NCBI GenBank assembly: GCA_019321725.1
Contig: CM033121.1
Span: forward strand, 15,128,001-15,192,000
Reading direction: 5' to 3'
DNA length: 64,000 nt
Origin: Paulownia fortunei
Lineage: Eukaryota > Streptophyta > Magnoliopsida > Lamiales > Paulowniaceae
Both the position numbers and the translations under genes were made by a program. Under the pieces are notes generated by a model. That model saw only the letters and a program-made list of their open reading frames with translations. It searched no databases and was not told the origin of the DNA. Positions within the stretch are counted from its first letter, which is position 1; the number at the start of each line of letters is the position of its first letter. Below, piece after piece: positions 12,560 to 25,800 of the stretch.

Positions 12560-13785
12560 TGAGTTGTGATAAAATAATTAACACTTAAAGATGGATTTTT
12601 TGGAGAAAAAGGACGGATGAAGAAAATAATTTTCTTCTCTTAATTTCTATATGGCCAAAAATTATAAGGATAGTAATTCTCTCTCAAATTTTCGGCCATC
12701 ATATATTTATAAGGGACAAATAATTTCAAGAATCCTACTCTAGGTATTTTGTGTCTCCTTTTGATTGGTTGGAAGATATTTTGGTCCATCTAAACTTATT
12801 CCAATTTTATCCCTTTCATATCTTCCAAAGATATTCAAGATTACCCAAGAATTCCAAACTCTTGACTTTCCATTCTTTTTCAATCACCTTCATGGTCCTT
12901 TCCTAATTTGACTTGGACTTCAAATTAAATCGCACAATTAATCCAATTAATTGTCTTACCCAAATTAATTAATTCCATCTAGCCCATCTAATCAAATTAG
13001 ACCTAATTAAATAATTCAATTATTTAATTAAGTAAATTAATTTAATAATTAAATTAATTTATGGACTACATAATTAATTTGATCCAATCAAATAATTGTT
13101 TCACTCCAATTGGGCTCCTTAATCTTATTAGGTCCAATTAAATAATCTACTTATTTAATTGAATAATTAATTTAACTCCCTCAATTAATTTACGCTCTAA
13201 TTAATTAATCTCTATTAATTAATTGGATCCAACCCTTTAGATCAATTCCTAAATTAGAAATATTCTATCTCAAATTATGTGTGACCCTTTAGGTTCATAA
13301 CTAAGTTAGCAGTGGGCTTGCAACAGTTGCAACTTGTAAATAATAATAATTATTCCGATTAATTATTCCAATTAATTAGTCCGCTTGAAATTAAGGAGTT
13401 AATTTCAAAAACCTCACGAGTTATGGAAAACACCTAGCAAGTGTATCATGATTACCTAGACTTAGGTGAAATAGCAAGTGAACCAATTTTAATTATGAGT
13501 ATCATACACATAAGGTATTTCTGTCAACTAATCTCCCAATTGAGTTTAGGGCATGAATCAATAGTCGAAACCCTAATTCCTCAATAACTATGATTTCATT
13601 TCTAGTTTCAATGACTCATGACAAATCCGTCTAACATTTATCCTGCCTTGGCTAAGGACTTATGAGTCATGAACTATGAAAACATAAGAGATTCACTTAT
13701 TCTACCAAACAAGTGATGGATCTTTTGTTGACCACTCATTAACCTCCATACATATCAATGCAACATCCAATGTATCCCCTTCTGC
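12560..13785 (-). mobile_element. Partial copia-family LTR, 5' end deleted
   Basis: From about 13385 to 13785 it aligns with LTRs at 42.6 kb, 59.1 kb and 63.3 kb: GGTGAAATAGCAAGT, AATTAAGGAGTTAATTTC, and the CCTTGGC block near 13650. It carries the same dense AATTAATT-rich segment (12950-13390). On the minus strand its first 550 bp or so are missing, and it is fused straight onto the RNase H coding region at about 13780. Past the TATA-like block near 12700 it differs from the other copies, so its true 3' end is uncertain. Confidence 0.6.
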
Positions 13786-15240
13786 ACTAGAGGTTTAGTC
13801 AGTGGGTCTGCTATATTTTCTGTTGAAGCAACTCTATCCACTACGACGTCGCCTTTACCAATGATCTCTCTAATTATATGGTATCTCCTCACGATATGCT
13901 TGGATCTTTGATGAGATCTTGGATCTTTTACTTGCGCAATAACTCCATTGTTATCATAGTAAATTAATACAGGATCAACAACAGATGGAACCACACCTAA
14001 CTCTTTGATGAAGTTTCTTATCCAAATAGCTTGTTTTGCCACATCACATGCAGCAATATATTCAGCTTTAGTGGTAGAATCCACAGTCATCTCCCTACTT
14101 AGAGCTCTTCCAACTGACCGCACCACCATTTAAGGTGAATACGTATCTGAATATTGACTTTGAGTCATTTATATCGGAGTAAAAATTAGAATCTGTATAG
14201 CTTTCTAGTTTTAATTCTCCAGAGCCATATACTTGAAAGATGTCCTTAGTCCTTCTCAAGTACTTCAGGATCATTTTTATGGTCTTGCAGTGTTCCTCAC
14301 CTAGATTGGACTTATGACACTTAGAGCATATGCGACATCAGGCCTTGTATATAGCATACCATACATTATGCTTCCTATGGCAGATGCATAAGGTATGTGG
14401 GTCATCCTTTCCCTCTCTTTAGAAGTCTTAGGAGACATAGCCCTTAAGAGAGAAATGCCATGACTCATTGGCAAGAATGCTCGCTTGGATTCCTCCATGC
14501 TAAACCTCTTTAGCATTTTATCTATGTATGTGGATTGGGATAGTCTGATCATCCTTCTTGACCTATCTCTATAGATACTTAGTTGACTGCAGCATCCCTA
14601 CATCATTCTCAATGAGTAGGATGTCATTAATATATAGCATAATAAATGTCATTGTGTTCCCACTAACCTTATTATAGATACAAGGTTCATCCAGATTCTT
14701 GTGGAAAATAAATAATTTGATTGCCTCATCGAACCGGATGTTCCAACTTTGGGAAGCCTGCTTGAGTCCATAAATGGATCTCTGGAGTTTGCAAACCTTT
14801 TGCTCACTCCCTCTGGATATGAAGCCTTTTGACTGCCTCATATAGATCTCTTCCTTAATGTTTCCATTAACAAAAATGGTCTTCACATCCATATGCCATA
14901 TCTCGTAGTCATAATACGCTGATATGGCTAGCAATATCCAAATGGATTTAAGAATTACTACTAGCAAAAAAGTTTTCTCATAATCAATTCCTTACTTCTG
15001 AGTATAACCTTTCATGACTAGTCATGCTTTATAGGTTGCTACCTCTCCATTTACTCCAAGCTTCTGCTTGTAGGCCTATTTGCAGCCAACAGAAACTATT
15101 CCCTATGGTGGGTCCACCAAGGTCCATACCTTATTGGAGTACATAGAGCCCATCTTGGATTGCATGACTTCTTGCCATGTTCCCGAGTTGATGTCTAACA
15201 TTGCCTCTCCATAAGTCCTTGGATCATCGTATAGATATCT
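13786..15240 (-). pseudogene. Ty1/copia reverse transcriptase-RNase H remnant
   Basis: Read on the minus strand, the order is: the RT entry region (GEAMLDINSGTWQEVM near 15200), RT palm (MDVKTIFVNGNIKEEIYM near 14880 and LYINDILLIEND near 14620), the connection (SQSTYIDKMLKRFSMEESKR, then YASAIGSIMY), and RNase H (DSTTKAEYIAACDVAKQA, YYDNNGVIAQ, ADPLTKPL). The catalytic YVDD box is YIND here. A frameshift or stop separates each of the open pieces 14569-14967, 14301-14552 and 13755-14129. Gag, protease and integrase are missing; at 15240 it meets the gag start of a copia copy on the opposite strand. Confidence 0.85.
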
Positions 15241-18200
15241 AATTTAAATTATGGCTAAAAATCCACTTGCATCAATTCTTGACACCAACAAACTCACTGG
15301 TCCCAACTATGTTGACTGGTAAAGGAACTTTTGGATAGTTCTTCAATTTGAAAAGAGAGTTCTGTCCTCGACATGGAACTACTGGATCCGCCATAGAGGG
15401 CCACAAAGGAAGAGCAAGTAGAATATCGTCAACAAGTTGAGGATGATATGTAGGCTCGTTGCTATATGATAGCATCTATATCAAATGAGTAGCAAAGACA
15501 GCATGAGAGTATGACACATGCTGCCAATATCCACCTTTATCTGAATGAATTGTATCATGAACAAACAAGACAAGCTATATACCAAGTATTTAGGGAGCTC
15601 TTTTGATGCCGTATGATAGAAGGCTCTTCGGTTCATGATCATGAACTGAAGATGATAGCCTTGATCGAGATACTCGAGTCCCTAGGAATCGTATGGACAA
15701 GGAACTCTATGTGGATGTCATGTTTCAGTCTTTGTCACCCTCATTTGACTCATTTGTGGTCAACTTCAACATGTACAAAATAGAGACTAGCCTTGTTAAG
15801 CTGGTCACCATGTTGAAGAATGTCGAGTCCACCATGAAGAAGGAGAAGCTTGTCCTACTCGTTGGCTCTTTATCCTAATCTAAGACCAACAAGTCGAAGA
15901 AAGGGAAGAAGAAAGTTCTTCTATGAAGGCCAAGGTATGAAGGCCTCAGGTGGAGTGAAGAAAGGTTCCAAACTAGACGACAAGTGTCATTACTGTGGCA
16001 AGTCGGGGCATTGGAAGAGGAACTGCAAGGAGTATCTTGAAAATTGCCAGAAGAGTTTGGGTATGTTCTTTGTTGAAGTTAACCTTTCGGTTAATGATGC
16101 TTCTTGGGCATTAGATATCGGTTGTGGTACTCATCTATGCAATGATTTGAAGATGATGATAAGAAGCAGGGAGCTAAGTAGAGAAGAGCGGATCCTGAGG
16201 CTTGGAAATGGAGCAAAAGTTGCTGCATTAGCCATAGGAATTGTCTACTTAGCATTAGGAGATAGAAAAAGGGATAGTTTTAAATTCTTGTCTTTATGTT
16301 CCTAAATTAATAAAGAATATTATCTCTATTCCAGTTTGGGATAGAGAGGATTATTATTTTTCAATAAAGGAAGAAACTGTTTCATTTACTTTGGTTCTTC
16401 TTTATTTCATGTTGGGACTTTGACAAATGATTTATATACTGTCCAACCTAATAAATCCATCTTGAATATTCAACAAAGTAACAAATGTAAAATAGATGAT
16501 CTTAGTTCCACATACTTGTGGCATGCTCGACTAGATTATATCTCTAAGAAAAGAATCAACAAGTTAGCTGACTTGCTTGACCTCGTGGAATTGCAAGAAA
16601 ATCCAACTTATAAATTTTGCCTTAATGGAAAAATGACAAAGTCACTATTTGTTGGACAAGTGAAGTGGGCTACAAACCCTTTGGATTTGATCCATACAGA
16701 TATATGCGAATCACTAATTGTTAGTGCCCGAGGAAACTACCACTATTTTATTACCTTTACCAATGATTATTCTAAGTATGGGTATGTGTATCTTTTAAGA
16801 TACAAGTCTGAAGCCTTTGAAAGGTTCAAAGATTTTAGGCATGAAGTGGAGAAACAAACTGGGGAAGTATTAAGACTCTTCGATCTGATCGAGAAGGCGA
16901 ATACTTAGGCTCAGAGTTTCTTGATTATCTAAAAGAGAATGGGATTCTCCCACAGTAGACTCAGCCGGCAACTCCACGACTAAATGGGGTTGCAAAGTGT
17001 AGGAACCAAATCTTATTGGACATGGTTCAATCCATGATGAGCTTCACTAGGATCCTCTTTCATTCTAGGGCTATGCTCTGGAAACGGCTGCATTTCTATT
17101 AAACAGAGTGCCAAGTAAGTCGGTGTCCAAAACACCATATGAAATATGGTGTGGAAAAACCCCTTCATACAAGTACCTTAGGGTATGGGGGTTCCCTACT
17201 TACGTGAAGCAGTTGATGGGAGATAAGTTGGATGATAGATCCACCTTATGTAAGTTTGTGGGGTGTCCAAAGGAATCCATTGGATACTATTTCTATGACC
17301 TTCTGGAATAAAATGTGTTTGTTTTGAGGAATGCCACCTTCTCAGAGAACGAATTTCTATTGGACAGAAAAGGCGAGGTTATAGAGCTTGAAAAAAATAC
17401 AAAAACTACAGAGTGTCCCACAAAAGATAGTAGCAACAAAATCACCCAAAACTAACATTTCTATCACACAGCATCCTGGGAGATCTGAAAGGATCTCGAG
17501 ACCACTTGAGAAGTATGGTCTTTTGTTGAAGAACAACAAGGAGGAGTATTCTTTGGATAATGATCCAAGGAATTTTGGAGAAGCGATGTCGAACATCAAT
17601 TCTGGGAGATGGTAAGAAGCCATGAAAACTTAGATGGGCTTTATGTACTCTAACAAAGAATGGACCCTGATGGATCCACCACAGGGCATAATACCCATCG
17701 ACTGTGACCTATAAGGAACGACTAGTTGTAAAAGGCTATACTCAAAAGTAATGCGTTGACTATGAGGAAACCTTTTCTCTATTGGCGATGCTAAAATCCA
17801 TCTGGATATGAAGATATGGCAAATATAAGTGTATTATGATTACGAGATATGGAAAATGGATTTGAAGACCGTCTTTCCCAATGGGAATATTGAGAAAGAT
17901 ATTTATGTGAGGCATCCAGAGAGCTTCATATCTACTCGGAGCAAGCAAAAGGTTTGCAAACTCTAGAGATTTATTGACAGACTCAAACAAGCTTCCCGAA
18001 GCTAGAATCTTTAATTCGACGAGGCAATCAAATATTTGGTTTCCTCAAGAAGCCAGATGAACCCTGTGTGTATAAGAAAGTTAGAGGGAGCGCAGTAACC
18101 TTTGTTATCCTTTATGTTGATGATATATTACTCATTACCAATGACGTAAGAATATTGTAATCAATAAAGGCTTGGTTGTCTACTCAGTTTTCCAATAAGG

Positions 18201-19089
18201 ATTTAGGAGAAGTATCCTATATTTTAGGGATTATGATCTATAGAGATAGATCCAAAAGGATGATCGGATTATCCTAATCCACGTACATAGATAAAGTTAG
18301 CATGGAAGAATCCAAAAAAGGATTCTTACCTATGAGTCATGGGATTTCCCTTTCAAAGTCAATGTCCTCAAAGACTCCAGAGGAAAGAGAAAGAATAACT
18401 CGCATACCATATACATCCGCAATTGGAAGTATTATGTATGCAATGTTATGTACGAAACCTGATGTTGTATATGCTCTGAGTGTCAAGAGCAGATATCAGT
18501 CCAATTCAAATGAGGAGTACTGGAAAGTTGTAAAGACGATCCTTAAGTACTTGAGAAGGACTAAGGATGTCTTCTTAGTTTACAGCAATGGAGAACTGGA
18601 GCTAGAAGGCTTTGTTGATTCTAGCTTTCAATTCGATGTAGATGATTCGAAGTCAACATCAGAATTCATATTCATGTTAAACGATGGAGTAGTAAGCTAG
18701 AAGAGTTCCAAGCAAGAGACGACTGGGAATTCCACCACCAGAGATGAATACATCATAGCATCTGATGCAGTAAAAGAGGGTATTTGGATGAGGAACTTCA
18801 TCCAAGAGTTGGATATAGTCCCTTTTATTGTTGATCCAGTTTTGGTCTACTGTGATAACAATAGGGTTGTTACCCAAGCAAAGGAGTCGAGATCTCATCA
18901 AAGATCTAAGCACATTATGAGGTGATACCATCTGATCTACGAGATCATTGGTAGAGAAGACGTTTGAGTGGGGTGAGTGTCCTTGGCAGAAAATATAGCA
19001 GATCCACTGACAAAACCCTTAGCTCAAAGAGTATTTAAAGGGCATCTTGAGAAGATGGGTCTTAGATACATGGACAATTGACTCGAGGG
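15241..19089 (+). pseudogene. Ty1/copia gag-pol remnant, plus strand
   Basis: Gag starts at ATG 15251 (MAKNPLASILDTNKLTGPNY) with a stop soon after. A good zinc knuckle CHYCGKSGHWKRNC lies at 15985-16026. The protease motif at about 16110 reads LDIGCGTHLCND. GAG-pre-integrase and the integrase start are in 16420-16908 (LWHARLDYISKKRIN, then HTDICESL), and the integrase C-terminal part is at 17108-17311. RT is frameshifted at 17750-18240, though a 'YVDDI'-like stretch survives in one frame near 18115. The connection is at 18302-18700 and RNase H at 18700-19030 (YCDNN, PLTKPLAQR). The 5' LTR, PBS and leader are absent. Dozens of stops and frame changes mean no product. Confidence 0.85.
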
Positions 19090-19101
19090 CAAGTGAGAGA
19101 T
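19090..19101 (+). other. Polypurine tract of the plus-strand copia remnant
   Basis: CAAGTGAGAGAT precedes the LTR start TGTTAG, equivalent to GCAAGTGGGAGAT at 49671-49683 in the two-LTR copy. Confidence 0.7.
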
Positions 19102-19332
19102 TGTTAGTGTAGTGCCCGACGAACTAATTAGCTGCGAGCTTTTATACTCTTATAAAAATAGTCTTATTCATAATGTTTAAAGAAATAAAAGGTATTTCTT
19201 TATCTTTAATTTTTTTAATCAATTAGATAAAGTCCTTAGATCATTTTTAGCTGTGAGGCATGATCACACATATGATGGTGATCATGAAACATGTCTCTAT
19301 GGGTTTGATTACGTGAACCCAATAATTTATTA
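19102..19332 (+). mobile_element. Truncated copia 3' LTR
   Basis: It starts TGTTAGTGTAGTGCCCGAC. It retains the family block ATTAGATAAAGTCCTTAGA followed by a GATGGTGATCATG-AACATG block, as at 42225-42290. It breaks off at about 19330, where LINE coding sequence begins, so only the first 230 bp or so remain. Confidence 0.75.
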
Positions 19333-21551
19333 GGTACTATGAGCAGTTGTTGGGTTCACCCATCATATGTGATCCAATAAATTTGGATATCTATGGCATA
19401 GGGCCATTGGTTTCTGTAGACCAAGCAAATAACCTTGCAAAGGATATCTCTAATCAAGAAATAAAGGACGTATTGTTCAGTATTGGAGAAGATAAATCTC
19501 TTAGGCCAGATGGTTACACTTCTTATTTTCTTAAGAAGACTTGGCAGATTATGGAAGATGATTTTTGTGAGCTTATTAAAGAAATTTTCTCCTCAGGTTC
19601 CTTACTTAAGCAAATTAACCATATGATAATTGCCCATATACCAAAAGCATAGCATGCACCAACAGTTGGTGATTATAGGCCTATTGCTAGCTACAACCAA
19701 AATTCTTGCAGCAAGATTGGCCCCTATAATTAGGACTATTGTAGATCAGGCTCAAGCCACATTTGTGGAAGGCAAATCAATGACAGAGAATATCTATCTT
19801 GCACAAGAACTTTTAAGGCAATATAATAGGAAGAGAATTAACCCGAGGTGCCTTCTTAGAATTAATTTAAGGAAGGCATAGGATTTAGTCAACTGGAGTT
19901 TCTTGAAAGAAGTTCTTCAAGGGCTGGGATTCCCTCAAAGATTCATTTGATGGGTTATGGAATGTGTTACAACTCCAACATATTTAATTATTTTGAATGA
20001 CAGCTTATATGGTTTTTTCAAGGGAAAGAAGGGTCTGAGGCAAGGTGATCCTTTATCACCATTCCTTTTTGAGTTGTGCTTTGAATATTTCTCTAAATCA
20101 TTAAAGGTAGCTACAGATAACATAAAGTTCAATTATCACCTAAAGTGTGGCCAATTGAAGATCACATATTTAGCTTTTGCAGATGATTTGATGCCCTTGG
20201 CAAGAGGGATACCATTTATGTTGGCATCTTAATGGACTGCCTAGCCAGATTTGGGGACTGCTCTGGACTTCGGGCTAACATGAATAAGTCCAGATTATTT
20301 ATATCAGGGATCACTGGACTTGAACATGAGGAAATCAAAGGACTGACTAACTTCCCTGAGGTACAATGCCTTCCAGTTATCTAGGATTTCCTCTTGCAGC
20401 AAAAAAAATGAAAGTGAATTATTATGCTCCATTCATTGAGAAAATTACAGCTTATATTAATTCTTAGACTAGTGTATCCCTCTCATATACAGGAAGGGCA
20501 GAATTAATCAAGGCAGATTTATAGAGAGTTGAATGCTTTTAGCTATCCATTTTTCGTATCTCTGCTACAGTGATCTCCATAATCATTAGACTGTGCAAAG
20601 TTTTTCTTTGGGGCTCAAGAAAATCATTAGTTGCATGGAAAGAAATCTATCTTCCTAAGAGTGAAGGAAAACTTGGATTTAGAGACATCAAATGCTGGAA
20701 CACTACTCTCCTTGCTAAATCACTATGGAACATCTATGAAAAGAAAGACATACTTTGGGTTAAGTGGGTAAATCATGTGTATCTAAAAGGGGCTTCTCTC
20801 TGGGAATGGTCACCTAACAAGGGTGACTCTCCTCTTCTCAAGAGACTACTTGGCATGAGAGACTTGATGTGCCAATTGGAGGGATTAGAGCAGCTTGCTT
20901 TTCAGAGACTTCCCAAATGGAAAACTGGTGGAGATATTAGCATCTTAGCATCTCACTTGCTTATGAATATTTTTGATCGAGAGAGACCAAGAAGATCTGG
21001 GCAACTGATGTTTGGAGCTCATACATTACTCCTAAACATTCTTTTGTTCTTTGGTTAAATGCCAAATCAAGGCTGCTCACAAAGGATACGATTCAGCATA
21101 TGGACATTGACAAAAAATGTGTGCTTTGTGGAAGTGCTATTGAGTTACTGAAACATTTGTTTTTTGAATGCAACATGAGCTCCACCATTTGGAAGTAGTT
21201 TAGGGACTGGCTTGGCTTTACAGGATCCATGTCAACTATATGTAGCGCACTGAAATGGATTAAAATGAAAGCTCGAGGAACTTCTTGGCATAGCAAAGCC
21301 AAGAAAATGGCACTTGCGTGCACCATCTACCATCTCTGGACAGCTAGGAATCGAAAACTCTTTGAAGGATTAATACCCACAGCGTCATCCGACGGATCAA
21401 AACACATGTACACAAAATTATATTTTCTTTGTATCCTCATTAGCTCTAGGTCATTAGATTGGACTTTTTTGTATGGCAACCTAGGTATGTCCAATGTATT
21501 TGTACATAATTTTTGATCTATTGATTCACTTTTACCAATCAGAAAAAAAAA
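19333..21551 (+). pseudogene. 5'-truncated L1-type LINE (RT and C-terminal zinc finger) with poly(A)
   Basis: Coding begins mid-ORF2 with YEQLLGS at 19336. Open pieces 19347-19652, 19630-19881, 19957-20232 and 20570-21058 carry LINE RT blocks: PDGYTSYFLKK, IAHIPKA, YRPIA, LAARLAPI, KGLRQGDPLSPFLF (about 20027) and the LAFADD catalytic box (about 20170). Further down lie WKEIYLPKSEGKLGFRDIKC and the C-terminal zf-RVT zinc finger CVLCGSAIE..KHLFFEC at 21118-21180. The endonuclease domain is missing and frames break at least four times. A run of A at 21541-21550 marks the 3' end. I see no target-site duplication, and the left end abuts a copia LTR. Confidence 0.85.
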
Positions 21552-22806
21552 ATCCTTCAACCCAAATATATAAATACCATCATTCCTCATTATTCATTAA
21601 TTCATAATTTATTACATATATTATTCCTCTACTTCCTGGCTTACTATTCTACTTGTTCAGATTCTAACTTGAGCGGCGGAGCATTTTTGCCATAGAAATC
21701 CCAATGCCCTAATATATGTTTGTGATGCATAGAGTGGCCAAATCTAGCTAGGAGTATTAATAGATACTACATCAATGCTCAACCTCAGTAACAATTACCG
21801 CACGCTAAATTTCAAAAGTAAACTTGAAATCCTACACTAATATTTTTGACTAAATATTATTCAAATCACATGATACCAACCATATATTAAGCATGGCAAA
21901 GTTGAATTTCCATTTTCAAATCCCCTCTGAATGGTCTGCTGCATCATTTTTGTCATCAAATGAAATCCCAAAGTGTTATTATAATATTCCAAATGTACAT
22001 TGAATCACAATGGTAATACCTTTTAAGTAAAGTATCAATGTACTAGGGGATTGGTTCATCTAGTAATGTATATATTGAGCCTCAAAGACAAAGATCAAAT
22101 CAACTTACGTGTAAGTATAGATAATTGGTGAAGCAGAAATTCCCTCTCTTTTCTTGCGGCTGCCTCCCCTCCCCGTTTATATATAATAATAATAATATAA
22201 TAATAATAATAATAATAATAATAAGGTTTTCCTTTATTATACATGATCCCCATTTTAGGGTTTTCAAACAAAAGTAAACACCCAAGAGATTGCCAAACTC
22301 CTTGTCCAAACACTTGCATAAAGTGATTCCAAAAATTTTTAAAAAAAAAACCTTTTTGTATAGTATTTACGGTTTCATTGATTAAGTATTTTATAAAGTT
22401 AAAATCACTAAAAATATGGTGTCAATAGTATCATATTTTAGATGGGCCAGAGTAGATACTTAACAACTTATTCACAATTCAAAAAAACGAAATAAAAAAT
22501 AAATAGATAAATGTGATGATATTGGCTACCGCGCTTCCAAGAAAGTCAATACACAGTTGCATCATTACTAACTATTCATCAACTTCAAGGGTGCGTGGGC
22601 TATGACTCTCGTTTCATTAAAATCCCATGAAAAAAAGAGAAACTTTAAAATCTGAAAGTGTTGATATCTGGTATTCATTCATGTTTTCCAAAGCAAACAG
22701 CCCAGTGAATTCGAATAGTTTTAAAGCCTGCAGAACTCAGCCTTTTTTACTTCAGCCACAAGTGTGTTTTGTAGGGAAAAGGAGAAAAACATCTTTCTTG
22801 GCAACA
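21552..22806 (+). other. Spacer upstream of the FKBP-like exons
   Basis: There is no coding sequence I can support. It holds an ATA/AAT microsatellite at 22184-22223 and poly-A/T runs. The last few hundred bases would be the promoter and 5' UTR of the gene fragment starting at 22807, but no specific promoter element stands out. Confidence 0.4.
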
Positions 22807-25800
22807 ATGGCTTTCTGGGGTAAGTCAAATCTTGCGGTTGGATTGTGATGATGTAAATTCATAAGCATAAATTTCCTATGTAACATCTCATTTATTCTCT
22901 GCTGGTTATCTATTCCCAGCAGCTCTGTGTTTGCTGTTTGCATTACAGTATGTGTGTGTGTGTGTGTGTGTGTCTTTCAGTTTGGCTTTTCTAGTTTTTT
23001 AAGTTTTTACCATGAACAATAAATGCATTGGTTTCCCTATTTCAGGACCATTAGATATGTAGCTACTTGTTATGTGTTTAATTTTTATAGAATGTTGTTA
23101 TTTGAAGGAGTTGAGGTGAAACCAGGGAAGCCACTTATCCATTCTTGCGTAAAAGCTAAAGGAAAGGTTCGAATCACGCAGGTGAGACCCTACCCCTCAT
23201 ATATAGATGCCTGGTATGAAAAGATATGAAAACTAATTACTTTTTTCGTAGGGCAAAATAGTATTCTTGTGACTTTGGTGTATGATTGTACTAATTTATC
23301 CTACTATCGATCTCTTTAGGCGACTCTGGGGATGGGTAATGCTACAGAAAAGAGCTTGGTACAATGCAAAGTGGGGAGGAAGAGCCCAATTTTCGTTTGT
23401 GCTTTGTTGCCTAATAAGTTTGAATCATGCCCTTTGGATCTGAAATTTGCGGAGACAGATGATGTCATCTTTTCAATTATTGGCCCTCGAAGTGTTCACC
23501 TCACCGGTTATCACGCTTGTTACAACCAACTACTACCATATCCACACAGTGATACGTATCCTTTTTCATACATACATTTTATTGTTTGAAAAAAAAAAAT
23601 ACTTGTGTGTATGGTTTTTATCTGTGTCAGTAAATAGGTATGTAGATTTACATTTTAATAAATATATATACCAATACTTCATAGTCATGTGTTAGAGAAA
23701 ATCTTTAGCATTCCTTTACTTGGACACAATAGAGAATCATATGGAATTAATATTGAGTACACTGGAACAGAGGTATCCAGTGACGGCAGTGAGGATGACA
23801 AATGCGAAGATAGCTTCATTGATGACAGTGAATTAGCACCAGCTGTTGCAGCTTCCTCCCCAGGTTTGTCTATGCATTTAATGTACAATTGTATAGTCTT
23901 TTAGTTGAACACTAAGACACCTAACTAACAAAGTTAACTGGCTTCAAACTTCATCCAGCCTAAATCCGTTTTCGGGAACACTTTGGGGTGGTCCATTATT
24001 AAAGAAACTAAAGATTATAACAATTAAACAGGGGAATACTTTGGAGAGATTCATTTATCTGAAAGTTATCAAGTGTATTTATTTTATTTATTATTTATTT
24101 TTATTTTTTTGTCTTTGTTGCTCGGATATAAAAGTAATTAAATTTAAAATGTTACTGAATAGTACACTTTTCATCAAACAAAGTTAAAAAGTAGTAATTC
24201 CTTATTCCTATATAACATTTTTCAACAGTAATATCCAGATATACTATGTAAACAACAACTTAAATACTTTATTTTCAAACTTTTCGGAACACTTAGTTAC
24301 TAATATTTATGAGATATGCACTCACAATAATTTCAAAAACCTTTTAGCTATTACAATTTTCTGATAGAAAGTCAAATGCTTATGATATTGTTAGTATTTA
24401 AGTTGACCTAAATAGACATTTAGTTATTTAATTTGTTACGTTTCATTTTTACATACACCAACTTTCAAAAAATGACACATTTAGTCTTTTTTTCGTCTTG
24501 CTGACATGACAAATAAATAACCGCAGCTTGCTCACATGTAGTCTGATTTGAGGATTTATCACTTTTGGAGGGAAAATAAGTGATGTGTCACTTATGTGTA
24601 TTATTTTTTATTTTTTTGGGGGCAGGAAATGAAAGTCCCTTGCCACCTAAACTAAATTGGTGGAGTTTTCCTTGCCAAGTAGGTGGAAATTCGCCTACAT
24701 GACATCCTACATGGCTATTTAGTATTATATTTCAATAGAATATATAGGAGTATTAAATTTTTCCTGTTAAGAATATCCAATTAACATAAAGTTTTGAATG
24801 GCAATTGATGGCCTTGGGTGTTTAACTTAATTAGATTACAAAAAGTTTATCTATAACATGACCATGCAAAAAGAGAAATGCAATGAAATTTGTGTTTTTC
24901 CTTTTTTTTTTTTTTTGTGTGTGTCTGTTTGTGTGTTTTTTGGCTAATATAAAAGGAAAAAACAACATATAGCTAGTAAGGCTTTGTATACTTCAAAGTT
25001 AAGTTAAAAAAAAAAAAAGCACTTGCGTAGAATTTGCTAAAGAGGATCAAGAATGACAATTCTGTGTACATATATATATATATGGTAGAAGGATTTCGTA
25101 TGCTGAACTCTGCCAGGATAATGTCATAGATATCAGCACCGCCTAACGTATTGCAAACTAATTCATTTGATAGAGTAAGATGGATTTCAAGGATTTTAAG
25201 AGCTGTTACTGATTTCTCAGTAGTGCCCAATTTAAAGATTGATTTTTAATTATGTAAATACATCTTACTTCACATCTTGATATTAGTGTTGAGATTAAAA
25301 ATTGATTCTTATGATTAGATAAATATAAATTACTCAATTGCACGTCAAATTAGTAGTATTAACATATATATCTTGGAAGGTTATTGTAGCTATCTCAAAA
25401 AGCTAAGAAATGTATAACATTCTAAGCTATTCCCTCTTTTATATATAGTATAGATGAATAACATGAATTCCAATTGGGATACTTTGGATGATGTTTTAAC
25501 TGGAAGTGACTTAGTTTTAGGATATGGTGTGTCCAACTTTTTCAAGAGTTTGTATTGTGAGTAGCTTGTGATCTCTGTAACTGAAAATTTCTTATAGCAA
25601 AAAATAATTAGCAGGTTTATGTAAGTATGCACTAGCTACATCCTAAATTGAATGAGTAGGGTTTGGGAAACATATTATTTCACTATGGAAGCTTGGGTGA
25701 ATGACCATGTGTACTATCCCTAAATTCTTATAAATTATGGTGCTTGAATTTGGACAGAAATATTAATGGTTGTTTTGAGTTATCAGTTTCTATTTATACA

